The notes under the pieces are model-generated. The model did not search any database. It was not told the origin of the DNA and worked only from the letters and a program-made list of their open reading frames with translations. A program made the position numbers and the translations under genes. From Oscillospiraceae bacterium (GTDB taxonomy: Bacteria > Bacillota > Clostridia > Oscillospirales > Oscillospiraceae), in assembly GCA_015067935.1 (NCBI GenBank), contig SVLL01000013.1, positions 1-37,574 of the forward strand: a stretch of 37,574 nt of DNA, given 5' to 3'. Shown piece after piece: positions 24,317-33,385 of the stretch (position 1 is the first letter of the stretch; each line of letters begins with the position of its first letter).

Positions 24317-24346
24317 GGTAGTATTACTGGTATGGACGGTGTTTTT
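24306..24346 (+). terminator. Terminator of ispE ending directly at the spoIIR start codon
   Basis: A 15-bp stem (24306-24320 with 24325-24339, two G-U pairs) with loop GTAT is followed by TGTTTTT, and the next base is the A of the spoIIR ATG. The right arm also contains the only ribosome-binding-site-like sequence (GGACGG). Confidence 0.88.
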
Positions 24347-24964
24347 ATGAAGAAATTTATCAAATTCGTAGCCATTATCCTTCTGCTTGTGCTGGCCTTC
24401 TGGCTGGGTACAGTGGCAACCGACAAGGCACGCCTTTCCGACGGTGTGCTGCGCCTTCATGTGGTGGCCGCCTCCGATTCTGAGGAAGATCAGGCATTAA
24501 AACTCAAAGTCCGGGATGCTATCAATGAAGAGCTGGAGTCCCTGATGGACGACTTTTCCGATATGGAATCTGCAAAGAACTACCTTATGGGACAACTACC
24601 TGAATTAGAGCGCATCGCCAACCAGGTGCTGCAAAAGGCAGGCAGCTCCTATAAGGCTACAGTTTCCCTGACCCGTGAGCCCTTTCCCACTCGGGAATAT
24701 GATACCTTTGTTCTGCCTGCCGGAATTTATGAAGCCCTTCGGGTGACCATCGGTTCGGGGACAGGCCGGAATTGGTGGTGCGTGGTGTTTCCCAGATTGT
24801 GCATCAGCGCATCGGATGATACCTTTGCCGATACGGCAGCAGGAGCCGGCTTTTCCGATCAGCTAACCGGTGCGTTGACAGGTAAAGAAGAATATCGGGT
24901 GCGTTTTTTCATTTTGGATTGCATCGGTTGGGTGGAGAACTGGATTTATGAAAAAATAACCTGA
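24347..24964 (+). CDS. spoIIR: Stage II sporulation protein R
   Basis: The forespore signal protein that is exported across the forespore membrane and triggers SpoIIGA to activate pro-sigma-E in the mother cell. It has an N-terminal membrane segment or signal ('FIKFVAIILLLVLAFWLG'), then the family hallmark 'LRLHVVAASDSEEDQALKLKVRD', and 'LPAGIYEALRVTIGSGTGRNWWCVVFP' (shortened: G-x-Y-x-A-L-R-V-x-I-G-x-G-x-G-x-N-W-W-C-V-x-F-P). Length of 205 residues is typical. The track start at 24332 lies inside the terminator; ATG at 24347 is preferred, although its ribosome binding site is weak. Only a weak hairpin (ATAACC/GGTTAT) follows. Confidence 0.93.
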   Translation: MKKFIKFVAIILLLVLAFWLGTVATDKARLSDGVLRLHVVAASDSEEDQALKLKVRDAINEELESLMDDFSDMESAKNYLMGQLPELERIANQVLQKAGSSYKATVSLTREPFPTREYDTFVLPAGIYEALRVTIGSGTGRNWWCVVFPRLCISASDDTFADTAAGAGFSDQLTGALTGKEEYRVRFFILDCIGWVENWIYEKIT

Positions 24965-24983
24965 TAGTTTTTCGGTTATGTCC

Positions 24984-25012
24984 TTTATTTGTCCCATTGT
25001 CTGTGCTATAAT
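24984..25012 (+). promoter_or_regulatory. Candidate extended -10 promoter of addBA
   Basis: TATAAT at 25007-25012 is preceded by TGC (extended -10), while the -35 (TTTATT) is poor. It lies 28 bases before the addB ATG. Confidence 0.5.
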
Positions 25013-25040
25013 GACCTTAAAGAAAGAAGGAGGTCATCCT

Positions 25041-28000
25041 ATGCTTCGGATTTTATTGAGCAAGGACTGGGTCGCTTGCCGTCAGGAGATCCTTTCCCGG
25101 ATCGCCGATGATGTGAAAAATGAAAGATGTGGGCGAATTCTGATGGTCCCTGAGCTGATCAGTCACGATACGGAACGCCGTCTGTGCAAGGCGGCGGGGG
25201 ATACCGCCAGCCGTTTTGCAGAGGTGCTTTCCTTTCCTCGACTGGCCTCCCGTGTTGCGGATCTGGCCGGAAACTGCGTTGGTGAATGCCTGGATAACGG
25301 TGGGCGGATCGTGGCAATGGCAGCGGCCACCCGCCAGCTGCACAGTATGCTCAAAGCCTATGCCTCTGTGGAAACAAAACCTGAGTTTTTGAAGGAACTG
25401 GTGGATGCGGTGGACGAATTCAAGCGTTGCTGCATCACTTCCCAGGATCTCAAAAATGCTGCCGAAAAAACGGAGGGCACGCTGGCCCAAAAGCTTACGG
25501 AGCTTTCCCTGATCTTGGAGGCCTACGATGCTATTTGCGCCCAGGGCAGAAAGGACCCGAGAGATCAGATGACATGGTGCCTGCACCAGCTGCGTGACGG
25601 GGAATTTGCCGAAAATCATGTGTTCTACATAGACGGCTTCCCGGATTTTACCCGACAGCATCTGTCGATTTTGGACCACCTGATCTGCAACAGCCCCCTT
25701 GTTACGGTGGGCCTGAACTGCGATAGTCTCCACAGCAATGCACAGGCCTTTGAGAAGGCGGCAGCCACTGCGTTGGAGCTGTATCAGTGCGCACAAAGAG
25801 CGGGAGTTGCGGTGGAAGTGGAAACGCTGCCGGGTCGCAAAGATGTTCTGCAACAGGTTTGCGAGGGCTTGTTCCAAGGCAAGCTGCCGGATCAGGATGC
25901 TCTTGCAGGTCGCGTTATTGCCGGTCACGCGGAGTCGGTTCAGGCGGAGCTGAACGCCGCAGCGGACAGAGTGATGGAGCTGGTGCAATCCGGATGCAGA
26001 TACCGGGATATCAGCATTGTCTGCGCAGATATGGATGGCTACGAAAATGCTCTGCGCCTTGTGTTCCGCCGCAGAGGAATCCCTCTGTATCAGGCCGGCA
26101 CTGAGGATATTCTGCAAAAGACCGTCATTTCTACAGTGCTTGCGGCAATGGAGGCCGCATTGAGCGGTTTTGAGCAGCACGCAGTGCTGCGGTACTTAAA
26201 ATCTGTTCTGTCGCCCCTGAGTCCCGACCTTTGCGATCGGGTGGAGAATTATGTGATTGCGTGGGGTATCCGCGGTTCTATGTTCCTGAAGCAGTGGGAT
26301 CGCCATCCGGATGGTCCCGGCAAGCAATGGAAACCGTGGTACGAGAAGGAACTGGCCGTTTTGAATGAAGCGCGACTTTTGGCAATTGAACCCCTTGCGG
26401 AATTGTCAGTTTCGTTCAAGAAAGCCAATAATCTGAGCGAACAGGTGCAGACATTACGGTCCTTTTTTACCCGCATCGGCTTGGAAAAGCGGTTGGAATT
26501 GCTGGAAATGCAGCTGCAATCCGCCGGGGAATACCGGGATGCACAGATCCTTGGTCAGCTGTGGGAGATTTTGCTCTCCGCTTTGGATCAGCTTGAGGAT
26601 ACCCTTGGGCAGACCATTTGGGAGAGCGAGCTGTTTGTGCGCCTGTTGACGCTGCTTTTAAGTCAGTATGATGTGGGTACGATTCCCCCGGTGCTGGATG
26701 CGGTCACGGCCGGATCTGTCAGTGCACAACGGTGTCAACAGGCTGAGCATCTGCTGGTTTTGGGTGCTGCGGAGGGTGCATTGCCCGGCTATGGCGGCTC
26801 CAAGGGCTTGCTGACCGATCAGGAACGGGTGCAGCTTCGGGATATGGGTGTGCCCCTGACCGGTGGAGCTATCGAGGGTATTCAGGCGGAATTTGCCGAA
26901 ATTTACGGTGTATTCTGCGGCGCAGCCCGGACTATATGGATTTCCCACTCGCAATCGGAAGGTTCCTATCTCTTCCGACGCCTGGTCGAGGCATTGAAGA
27001 CGGATACATTGCTGTGTGATTCTGTGGGTGCAGCTGCATGGGATCTTCGGGAAACCGGTGCATACCTTGCTCATTGGGGCGATGCGGATGCTGCCAAGGC
27101 GTTGGGAGCAGAGCGGTGGTATGATGATACTTGCCGCCGTATGGATTATTCCCTCGGCAGCGTCTCCCCGGATGGCATCAGCAAGCTTTACGGTGACAGG
27201 CTCTATCTGTCCGCTTCACAAATCGACCGCCATGCAGAATGCCGATTGTCCTATTTCCTGCGCTATGGTCTTGGGGCCAAGGAGCGGAAGGAATATACCA
27301 TCGACCCGGCTGAATTCGGCACCTATGTTCACGATGTTTTGGAGCATACCGCCAAGGATGTAATGGAGCTGGGTGGTTTTGATAAGGTATCCATTGAAAA
27401 GACGCTGGAACTGGCAAAGAAACACTCCGATGCCTACGCTGAAGCCAATTTTGCACAGCTGGAATCCCAGCGGCTGGAATACCTGTTCCGTCGGAACTGG
27501 CGGGAATTGGAGATGGTGGTGCAGGAGCTTTGGGATGAACTCAAATCAGCCCAGTTCCGCCCGGATAGCTACGAGCTTTCCTTCGGCGATGACGGGCAGC
27601 TGCCCGCAATTGAAATCGAGGATGCCGCCATTAAGGCCTTTGTCCGCGGCTATGTGGACCGGGTGGATATATGGCAAAACGGTGAGCAGCACTATTTCAG
27701 AGTTGTGGACTATAAGACCGGTCGGAAAGACTTCGATTATTGTGATGTGTTCAGCGGTGTGGGATTGCAGATGCTGCTGTATTTGTTTGCTTTGGAAAAG
27801 AGCGGACGGGGAAAGGGCGCGGGCGTGCAGTATTTCCCGGCAAGAGTTCCGATCCTCTCTGCGGACGGACGATTGACGCAAACGGAAGCGGACCAAATGC
27901 GAGGTAAGGAATGGGTTCGCAAGGGTCTGCTGCTGCAGGATGAAGATGTTTTGCGTGCAATGGATCCCAGCGGTAATATGTCCCGACTGTGCTGCGGCAG

Positions 28001-28283
28001 AAATAAGGCAGGGGATTTGGTTGGCGACTTGGCCGACCGGGATCAATTTGTCCTGCTGCGACAATATGTGTTCGGCTTGCTGCGCAATATGGTTGCGGAA
28101 GTTGCGTCCGGCAATGTGGCACCCAATCCGTACACCAGAGGCACAAGCCACAATGCCTGCAGCTATTGCCCTTATGGGAGCATCTGCAAGCCCTCTCAGG
28201 AGGAAGGCCGTCGCGACTTTAAGAAAATGACCGCGGATGAATTTTGGAACGGTATCAAGAAGGAGGTGGGACATAATGGCTGA
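25041..28283 (+). CDS. addB: ATP-dependent helicase/nuclease AddB subunit (degenerate Walker A)
   Basis: The B subunit of the AddAB double-strand-break resection complex (RecBCD counterpart), 1080 residues. The C-terminal RecB-type nuclease is intact: 'GTYVHDVLE', 'VRGYVDRVD' and 'RVVDYKTG' (about residues 885-895). The four Fe-S cysteines are present, one in 'HAECRLSYFL' (near 732) and three in 'ACSYCPYGSIC'. The N-terminal helicase-like part has 'FYIDGFPDFT' but no P-loop: the protein opens 'MLRILLSKDWVACRQEIL', where AddB proteins normally read GRAGSGKT or similar. ATG at 25041 follows AAGGAGG. Its stop overlaps addA by eight bases. Confidence 0.92.
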   Translation: MLRILLSKDWVACRQEILSRIADDVKNERCGRILMVPELISHDTERRLCKAAGDTASRFAEVLSFPRLASRVADLAGNCVGECLDNGGRIVAMAAATRQLHSMLKAYASVETKPEFLKELVDAVDEFKRCCITSQDLKNAAEKTEGTLAQKLTELSLILEAYDAICAQGRKDPRDQMTWCLHQLRDGEFAENHVFYIDGFPDFTRQHLSILDHLICNSPLVTVGLNCDSLHSNAQAFEKAAATALELYQCAQRAGVAVEVETLPGRKDVLQQVCEGLFQGKLPDQDALAGRVIAGHAESVQAELNAAADRVMELVQSGCRYRDISIVCADMDGYENALRLVFRRRGIPLYQAGTEDILQKTVISTVLAAMEAALSGFEQHAVLRYLKSVLSPLSPDLCDRVENYVIAWGIRGSMFLKQWDRHPDGPGKQWKPWYEKELAVLNEARLLAIEPLAELSVSFKKANNLSEQVQTLRSFFTRIGLEKRLELLEMQLQSAGEYRDAQILGQLWEILLSALDQLEDTLGQTIWESELFVRLLTLLLSQYDVGTIPPVLDAVTAGSVSAQRCQQAEHLLVLGAAEGALPGYGGSKGLLTDQERVQLRDMGVPLTGGAIEGIQAEFAEIYGVFCGAARTIWISHSQSEGSYLFRRLVEALKTDTLLCDSVGAAAWDLRETGAYLAHWGDADAAKALGAERWYDDTCRRMDYSLGSVSPDGISKLYGDRLYLSASQIDRHAECRLSYFLRYGLGAKERKEYTIDPAEFGTYVHDVLEHTAKDVMELGGFDKVSIEKTLELAKKHSDAYAEANFAQLESQRLEYLFRRNWRELEMVVQELWDELKSAQFRPDSYELSFGDDGQLPAIEIEDAAIKAFVRGYVDRVDIWQNGEQHYFRVVDYKTGRKDFDYCDVFSGVGLQMLLYLFALEKSGRGKGAGVQYFPARVPILSADGRLTQTEADQMRGKEWVRKGLLLQDEDVLRAMDPSGNMSRLCCGRNKAGDLVGDLADRDQFVLLRQYVFGLLRNMVAEVASGNVAPNPYTRGTSHNACSYCPYGSICKPSQEEGRRDFKKMTADEFWNGIKKEVGHNG

Positions 28284-31200
28284 AGAATTGACCGGTCAGC
28301 AAAAGGATGCTGTATTTAACCGAGGCGGCAAACTGCTGGTTTCCGCTGCTGCAGGCTCCGGCAAGACCAAGGTACTGGTGGACCGCCTGATGTCCTACCT
28401 GCTGGACCCTGTAAAGCCTGCCAATCTGGATGATTTTCTGGTCATTACATACACCAAGGCTGCTGCCGCTGAGCTGAGGGGGAAAATTGCCTCTAAGCTG
28501 TCGGAAAAGATGGCAGAGCATCCTGAAAACCGACATTTGCAAAAGCAGATGCAGCGGCTTTATCTCGCCAAGATCACAACGGTTCATGCTTTCTGCGGTG
28601 ACATTCTCCGGGAGTATGCATATCTGGTTGACCTGCCTGCTGATTTCCGTGTGGCTGATGAAAATGAATGTATGCAGCTACGGGAAAACTGTATGAGCAA
28701 GTGCCTCGATGAGGCTTACACCCAATCGGAGGACCCGGATTTCCGGGCGTTTGTGGATACGCAAGGCTTGGGGCGCAATGACCGTTTGGTGCCTGAGATC
28801 CTGATGAAGGTCTATGACAGTGCCCGTTGTCATCTGGAACCGCGCAAGTGGCTGGATAAATGCGTCAAAAATGCGGATACCAGCAACATGGACGATGCCG
28901 CTCAGACCATTTGGGGCGAATATCTGATGAATGATCTCAGGGAGCATCTCAATCTTCAGGTTGAGGCCCTTCGGGTTTGTCTTGATGGTGCAGAGCAGAC
29001 CGAGACGATGGAGAATACTGTGACCTTACTGCAAAACACCATTTTCCAGCTGGAGCATCTTCGGGATTCCGGTACATGGGACGAGGTCGTAGACAGAAGC
29101 AACATCGATTACGGCAGACTTTCTTTTGCGAAAAATTGCCCGGATATGGACCTGCGTGACCGAATTAAGGCTGTGCGTAACGCCTGCAAGGAGGCTGTCG
29201 GCAAAAAGCTGAAGGCGTTTGCCGATCCCAGCGATGTGGTGCTGGAGGATCTGAGCAAATCTGCAGCTGCCGTTCGCGGCATGGTCAAGCTGGTGGAGGC
29301 TTTTGGCAAGGAATACGATAGTGCCAAGCGTGCCAGACGGATTTTGGACTTCGGCGATCTGGAGCACAAAATGCTGGACCTTCTGCTGGGAAAGAGCCGC
29401 AGCGGTCATACTGTTGCCGCAACGGAAATCGGTAACCGCTTCCGGGAGATTATGGTGGACGAATACCAGGACTCCAATGGGGTGCAGGATGCCATTTTCG
29501 CTGCCTTGACCGCAAAGCGGCAGAATTGCTTTATGGTGGGTGATGTGAAGCAGTCCATCTATCAGTTCCGCTTGGCTGACCCGGGTATTTTCCTCGAGAA
29601 ATACAATACATACGCCAATGTGGACGCGGCTTCAGAGGGAGAAGGACGGAGGGTAATGCTTTCCAAGAACTTCCGCTCCGGCGGTGCAGTTTTGGAAGGC
29701 GTAAACGATGTATTCCGGGAGTGTATGTCCCCGGCAGTTGGCGGTTTGGTATACGGCAAGGATGAGGAATTGGACGAAGGAATCAAGCATACCCCCCTGG
29801 GTGAGCCGGAAGTTGAGCTGTGGGCACTGCCCGTTGCGGAAAGTACCTATCACGAGGAGGCCGCATTGGTGGCGCAGCGTATTTCTCAGCTGTTGGACGG
29901 CAAACACATGGTACGCGAAAAGTCCGGCGCGTTGCGTCCCGTTCGCATCGACGATATCGCTATTTTGCTTCGGTCTCCCGGTTCAGTGGGCTGGTACTAC
30001 AAAGAAGCACTGGCTGCCATTGGCATTCCCTGCACGACCGGCGGTGGAAACGACCTGCTCCAGACTCAGGAGATTGCGGTACTGCGTGCTATTTTGCAGA
30101 CCATCAGCAATCCCCGGCAGGATATTCCGCTGATCGCCGCCTTGGCAAGTCCTGTATTTTGCGTGACCGCTGATGAGCTTGCGCAAATCCGGGGCAATCA
30201 TCCGTGGGGATGCCTGTTTGAGGCTCTTCAAAAGAGTGAGCTGCCCAAGGCAAAGGAATTCTTGGAGAATCTGACTATTTGGCGTCGGGAGGCCCGTTTG
30301 CAGCCGCTGGCACAGCTTCTGGAATCCATTTTTAGCCGCACCCGGATGGACAGCATCTTCGGTTCAATGCCCGACGGAAATATGCGTGCGGATAATCTGC
30401 AGACCTTCTATCAACTGGCCATTTCCTTTGAAAAGACCGGAAGGCGGGATTTGGAACAGTTTTTGGATCATTTGGAAGCTCTGTCCCATAAGGGCCTGAT
30501 CGTGGAAGGTACGCAGGCCAGCAATGCTGTGACGATTATGAGCATCCACAAGTCCAAGGGTTTGGAATTCCCGGTGGTTTTTGTTTGTGCGCTGTCCCGT
30601 TCCTTTAACCGGGAGAGCAGCCGCGCCCAAGTGTTGTGCGATCAGGACTTAGGGCTCGGTCTGGCAGCGGTGGATGAAAAACTCCGTGTCCGCTATCCCA
30701 CAATAGCCAAGCGTGCCATTGCTGCCAAAATCATTGCCGACAGCCTGTCCGAGGAGATGCGCGTACTTTATGTGGCGTTGACCCGGGCAAGAGATCGCCT
30801 GATTATGACTTACTCTTCCCAAAATCTGTGTAAGGATTTGGCTGAATTGGCACTTAGAATGGATGTGGGGAATCGGGAACTGCTGACAAAAGATGTTTCC
30901 TGCAGCGGCGAGTGGGTGTTGATGAGTGCCCTTCGCAGAACAGAAGCCGGAGAACTGTTTGCATTAGGCGGCAAGCCGTTGCACACACAGCCCGGTGAGC
31001 CTGCGTGGCTCATTCGTGTAGGTATGCCCAGCGGAAAGGGGTTAGTCGACATTGCGAATGACACGCCGGCCGCTAAAATGCCGGAGGATGCGATCGCAAA
31101 GCTGCAAAAGGGGCTTTCCTTCCGGTATCCGCATTCTGCCGCTACCCAAGCTCCTTCCAAGCAAACGGCAACCCAGCGTAAGGGTCGTCAAAAGGATGCA

Positions 31201-31770
31201 GAGGCCAACGAAAATACGCCGACACCCAAGCTACCGGTTCGTTGGAAGGGTAAAAGCGATGGTGCAGCCCGGGGTACTGCCATGCACGCAGTGATGCAGT
31301 ATATCCGTTATGAAAGCTGTACGGACGAAGAAAGCATCCGCAAGGAAGTTACCCGTCTGGCACAGGAGCATTTTATTACCGATGCGCAGGCACAAATGGT
31401 GGACATTGACCGAATCACCGCCTTTTTTGCCACGGACTTGGGTATGCAGCTTCGCACGCACCCCAATGTGCTGCGTGAATTCAAGTTCTCCATATTAGAT
31501 GATGCTGCCCAATATGATCCGGCCCTTGCCGGGGAGGAGATCCTGCTGCAGGGTGTTGTGGACTGTGCGATGATTGATGAACACAGCATCACGGTGATGG
31601 ACTTCAAAACCGACTATGTGACCGAGGAAACCCTGCCGGACAAGGTTGCACATTACCTGCCGCAGGTGAAAGCCTATGCCGATGCAATGGCACGAATCTA
31701 CAAGCGAAGAATTGCGTCTGCCTGGCTCTACTTCTTCCATATCGGAAGATGGGTGCAGATCGAAATCTGA
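28276..31770 (+). CDS. addA: ATP-dependent helicase/nuclease AddA subunit
   Basis: The UvrD/RecB-type helicase-nuclease subunit of AddAB, 1164 residues. Superfamily 1 motifs are in order: Q-motif 'LTGQQKDAV', Walker A 'AAAGSGKTKVLVDR' (about residues 24-37), 'FLVITYTKAAAAELRGKI', Walker B 'MVDEYQDSN', 'VGDVKQSIYQFR', 'SIHKSKGLEFPVVFV' and 'LYVALTRARDRL'. The C-terminal nuclease has 'GTAMHAVMQ', 'QGVVDCAMI' and 'VMDFKTDY'. With AddB it resects DNA ends for recombination. ATG at 28276 has AAGGAGG eight bases upstream; the earlier track start lies inside addB. Length is slightly below the 1200-1250 typical of the family. Confidence 0.95.
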   Translation: MAEELTGQQKDAVFNRGGKLLVSAAAGSGKTKVLVDRLMSYLLDPVKPANLDDFLVITYTKAAAAELRGKIASKLSEKMAEHPENRHLQKQMQRLYLAKITTVHAFCGDILREYAYLVDLPADFRVADENECMQLRENCMSKCLDEAYTQSEDPDFRAFVDTQGLGRNDRLVPEILMKVYDSARCHLEPRKWLDKCVKNADTSNMDDAAQTIWGEYLMNDLREHLNLQVEALRVCLDGAEQTETMENTVTLLQNTIFQLEHLRDSGTWDEVVDRSNIDYGRLSFAKNCPDMDLRDRIKAVRNACKEAVGKKLKAFADPSDVVLEDLSKSAAAVRGMVKLVEAFGKEYDSAKRARRILDFGDLEHKMLDLLLGKSRSGHTVAATEIGNRFREIMVDEYQDSNGVQDAIFAALTAKRQNCFMVGDVKQSIYQFRLADPGIFLEKYNTYANVDAASEGEGRRVMLSKNFRSGGAVLEGVNDVFRECMSPAVGGLVYGKDEELDEGIKHTPLGEPEVELWALPVAESTYHEEAALVAQRISQLLDGKHMVREKSGALRPVRIDDIAILLRSPGSVGWYYKEALAAIGIPCTTGGGNDLLQTQEIAVLRAILQTISNPRQDIPLIAALASPVFCVTADELAQIRGNHPWGCLFEALQKSELPKAKEFLENLTIWRREARLQPLAQLLESIFSRTRMDSIFGSMPDGNMRADNLQTFYQLAISFEKTGRRDLEQFLDHLEALSHKGLIVEGTQASNAVTIMSIHKSKGLEFPVVFVCALSRSFNRESSRAQVLCDQDLGLGLAAVDEKLRVRYPTIAKRAIAAKIIADSLSEEMRVLYVALTRARDRLIMTYSSQNLCKDLAELALRMDVGNRELLTKDVSCSGEWVLMSALRRTEAGELFALGGKPLHTQPGEPAWLIRVGMPSGKGLVDIANDTPAAKMPEDAIAKLQKGLSFRYPHSAATQAPSKQTATQRKGRQKDAEANENTPTPKLPVRWKGKSDGAARGTAMHAVMQYIRYESCTDEESIRKEVTRLAQEHFITDAQAQMVDIDRITAFFATDLGMQLRTHPNVLREFKFSILDDAAQYDPALAGEEILLQGVVDCAMIDEHSITVMDFKTDYVTEETLPDKVAHYLPQVKAYADAMARIYKRRIASAWLYFFHIGRWVQIEI

Positions 31771-31778
31771 TAAATAAT

Positions 31779-31812
31779 GGCCTGCCGCGAAAGCCGTGGC
31801 AGGCCGTTTCTT
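31779..31812 (+). terminator. Terminator of addBA
   Basis: An 11-bp stem GGCCTGCCGCG/CGTGGCAGGCC (one G-U) with a 5-base loop is followed by GTTTCTTT. It also faces the end of the convergent N/Q-rich gene. Confidence 0.85.
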
Positions 31813-31922
31813 TACCGCTCGTTCTTGTTCTGGCTGTTGCGGTAGTTCTGATTGTTCTGCTGGTTCTGCTGATTCTGGTTGTTCTGGTTCTGCTGATTGT
31901 TCTGATTCTGCTTGTTATTCAT
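31812..31922 (-). CDS. Asn/Gln-rich micropeptide (36 residues), third gene of the spoVA operon
   Basis: Not in the ORF track because of its length. The translation begins MNNKQNQNNQQNQNN and ends QNYRNSQNKNER; about 70 percent of residues are Asn or Gln, with a few Lys/Arg and one Tyr. The ATG has a perfect GGAGGA ribosome binding site eight bases upstream (CGGAGGAATTTGCTATG), which low-complexity noise would not be expected to have. It follows spoVAE by about 60 bases with no terminator between, and ends before the addA terminator. I do not recognise a family; a spore-core or small acid-soluble-like role is inferred only from the operon. Confidence 0.7.
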   Translation of the reverse strand: MNNKQNQNNQQNQNNQNQQNQQNNQNYRNSQNKNER

Positions 31923-31981
31923 AGCAAATTCCTCCGAAATTCAGTACTGCGGTATACCGCAAGAATATTGTGCCCAATTTA

Positions 31982-32338
31982 TTAGGCTTTATCCTTTGGT
32001 CGGAAAATTAAACTGACGATCAAACCGCTGATGATGGCTGCAGTAATGCCGCCTGCGGTGGCCTTCAGCCCACCGGTGAAGATGCCAAGAAAACCGTCCT
32101 TGTCAATGGCTTCCTTTACACCGTTTGCAAGGCAATACCCAAAACCGGTCAGGGGAACAGTCGCGCCTGCTCCAGCAAAATTCACAAGACAGGGATATAC
32201 TTCAAGTGCGGTAAGCAGCACACCGCAAACAACATAGCTGACCAAAATTCGTGCAGGTGTGAGCTTGGTCTTGTCGATGAGGATCTGGCCGATCAGACAA
32301 AGCAAACCGCCCACAAGAAATGCTTTTAAATAGTCCAT
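31982..32338 (-). CDS. spoVAE: Stage V sporulation protein AE
   Basis: A membrane component of the SpoVA channel that moves dipicolinic acid into the forespore and out at germination. The 118-residue protein has the family start 'MDYLKAFLVGGLLCLIGQILIDKTKLTPARILV' (shortened: F-x-V-G-G-x-x-C-x-I-x-Q-x-L-I-D-x-T-x-L-T-P-A-R-I-L-V) and 'GAGATVPLTGFGYCLANGV', and three to four membrane segments. The track ORF is longer because it runs into spoVAD; ATG at 32338 lies one base after the spoVAD stop and uses GGAGG within the end of spoVAD. Confidence 0.93.
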   Translation of the reverse strand: MDYLKAFLVGGLLCLIGQILIDKTKLTPARILVSYVVCGVLLTALEVYPCLVNFAGAGATVPLTGFGYCLANGVKEAIDKDGFLGIFTGGLKATAGGITAAIISGLIVSLIFRPKDKA

Positions 32339-32339
32339 A

Positions 32340-33359
32340 TCAGTTGCAACCTCCGATGATCGATACTGCGTGGCACACCCCGGGAATGGGCAACCCCTGC
32401 TGAGTTGAGGTTGGAGACAGAAGCGCACCGGTACCGCAAAAGAGGATGTGTCGCAGCTTGCCTTTTTGCAGCTTCCCGAGCAGTTCACCGCACAGCGTAA
32501 TGGCACTGCATCCGCAGCCTGAGCCACCGGAGTGGACATCCTGCACAGTGTTGTCAAAAACCATTGTGCCACAGTCTGCCAGCCGCCCACCCAGATATAT
32601 GCCGTCCCTGCGCGCCAGCTCCATCAGCAGCTCCTTGCCTAATTGCCCCAGATCCCCTGTGACGATCAGATCAAAATCCTCAGGAGCTCGATGCATATCC
32701 GCAAGATGCGCTTTGATGGTCGCATAAGCAGCCGGTGCCATTGCGGCCCCCATATTGTTGGCATCCTTGATGCCCAAGTCTGTAACGGTGCCGATGGTGC
32801 AGCTGTCGATGCGAGGTCCGATACCTGCGGAGCAGAGCAGAGCCGCTCCGGAGCCGGTGACGGTCCATTGGGCGGTTGGCGTGCGCTGACCGCCGTAGCC
32901 GAGAGGGAAGCGGTATTGCCGTTCTGAGGATGCAAAATGGGATGAGGTCATTGCCACTACTTTATCCGCAAAACCGCCGCAGACTGCCATGGATGCCGCC
33001 ACAAGGCTCTCAGCCATTGTCGAGCAAGCCCCGTAAAGCCCCAGATGGGGAATCCCGGTGTTGCGCAGGGTAAAGGACGAGCCGATGCACTGATTCAGCA
33101 GGTCTCCGGAGTATACAAGGCCAATTTGAGATGGCTTCAGCTTTGCCTTTTCCAACAGCTTGTTCAGAGCCAGCTTCTGCATCTGCTTTTCGGCCTGCTC
33201 CCAGCTTTTTTGCCCGAAATAGGTATCCTTTGAGGTCAGATCAAAGGTGTGGGCCAAGGGGCCTTCCGACTCCCGTTTCCCGGCAACGCTTGCCCATGCA
33301 GTGATAACCGGCATTTGTGGGAGTACAAAGCTCTGCTTGCCCCGCTTGTTTTCCGCCAT
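32340..33359 (-). CDS. spoVAD: Stage V sporulation protein AD
   Basis: A thiolase-fold protein that binds dipicolinic acid and works with the SpoVA membrane subunits during spore formation. Recognisable segments are 'PVITAWASVAGKRESEGPL', 'DLLNQCIGSSFTLRNTGIPH' (shortened: Q-C-x-x-S-S-F-x-x-R), 'GLYGACSTMAESL', 'SSHFASSERQYRFPL', 'GSGAALLC' and 'GSGCGCSA'. Length of 339 residues is normal. AGAAGGG precedes ATG. It is the first gene of the operon here, and spoVAC, its usual upstream neighbour, is absent from the window. Confidence 0.96.
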   Translation of the reverse strand: MAENKRGKQSFVLPQMPVITAWASVAGKRESEGPLAHTFDLTSKDTYFGQKSWEQAEKQMQKLALNKLLEKAKLKPSQIGLVYSGDLLNQCIGSSFTLRNTGIPHLGLYGACSTMAESLVAASMAVCGGFADKVVAMTSSHFASSERQYRFPLGYGGQRTPTAQWTVTGSGAALLCSAGIGPRIDSCTIGTVTDLGIKDANNMGAAMAPAAYATIKAHLADMHRAPEDFDLIVTGDLGQLGKELLMELARRDGIYLGGRLADCGTMVFDNTVQDVHSGGSGCGCSAITLCGELLGKLQKGKLRHILFCGTGALLSPTSTQQGLPIPGVCHAVSIIGGCN

Positions 33360-33385
33360 TTAAACCCTTCTTTCGCAGTTTTTGA

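Noticed and set aside
17002-31805. Similar AATGGCCTGCC hairpins at 17002 and 31777 as a dispersed repeat family
   Set aside because: Both are ordinary terminators and the similarity is limited to the stem. Two copies are not enough to claim a repeat family.
31749-31985. 78-residue plus-strand ORF with a long Leu/Val/Ile stretch, resembling a type I toxin or membrane peptide
   Set aside because: It is the complement of the N/Q-rich gene (CAG/AAC codons read as CTG/GTT), starts inside addA and has no ribosome binding site. The minus strand has GGAGGA at the right distance.
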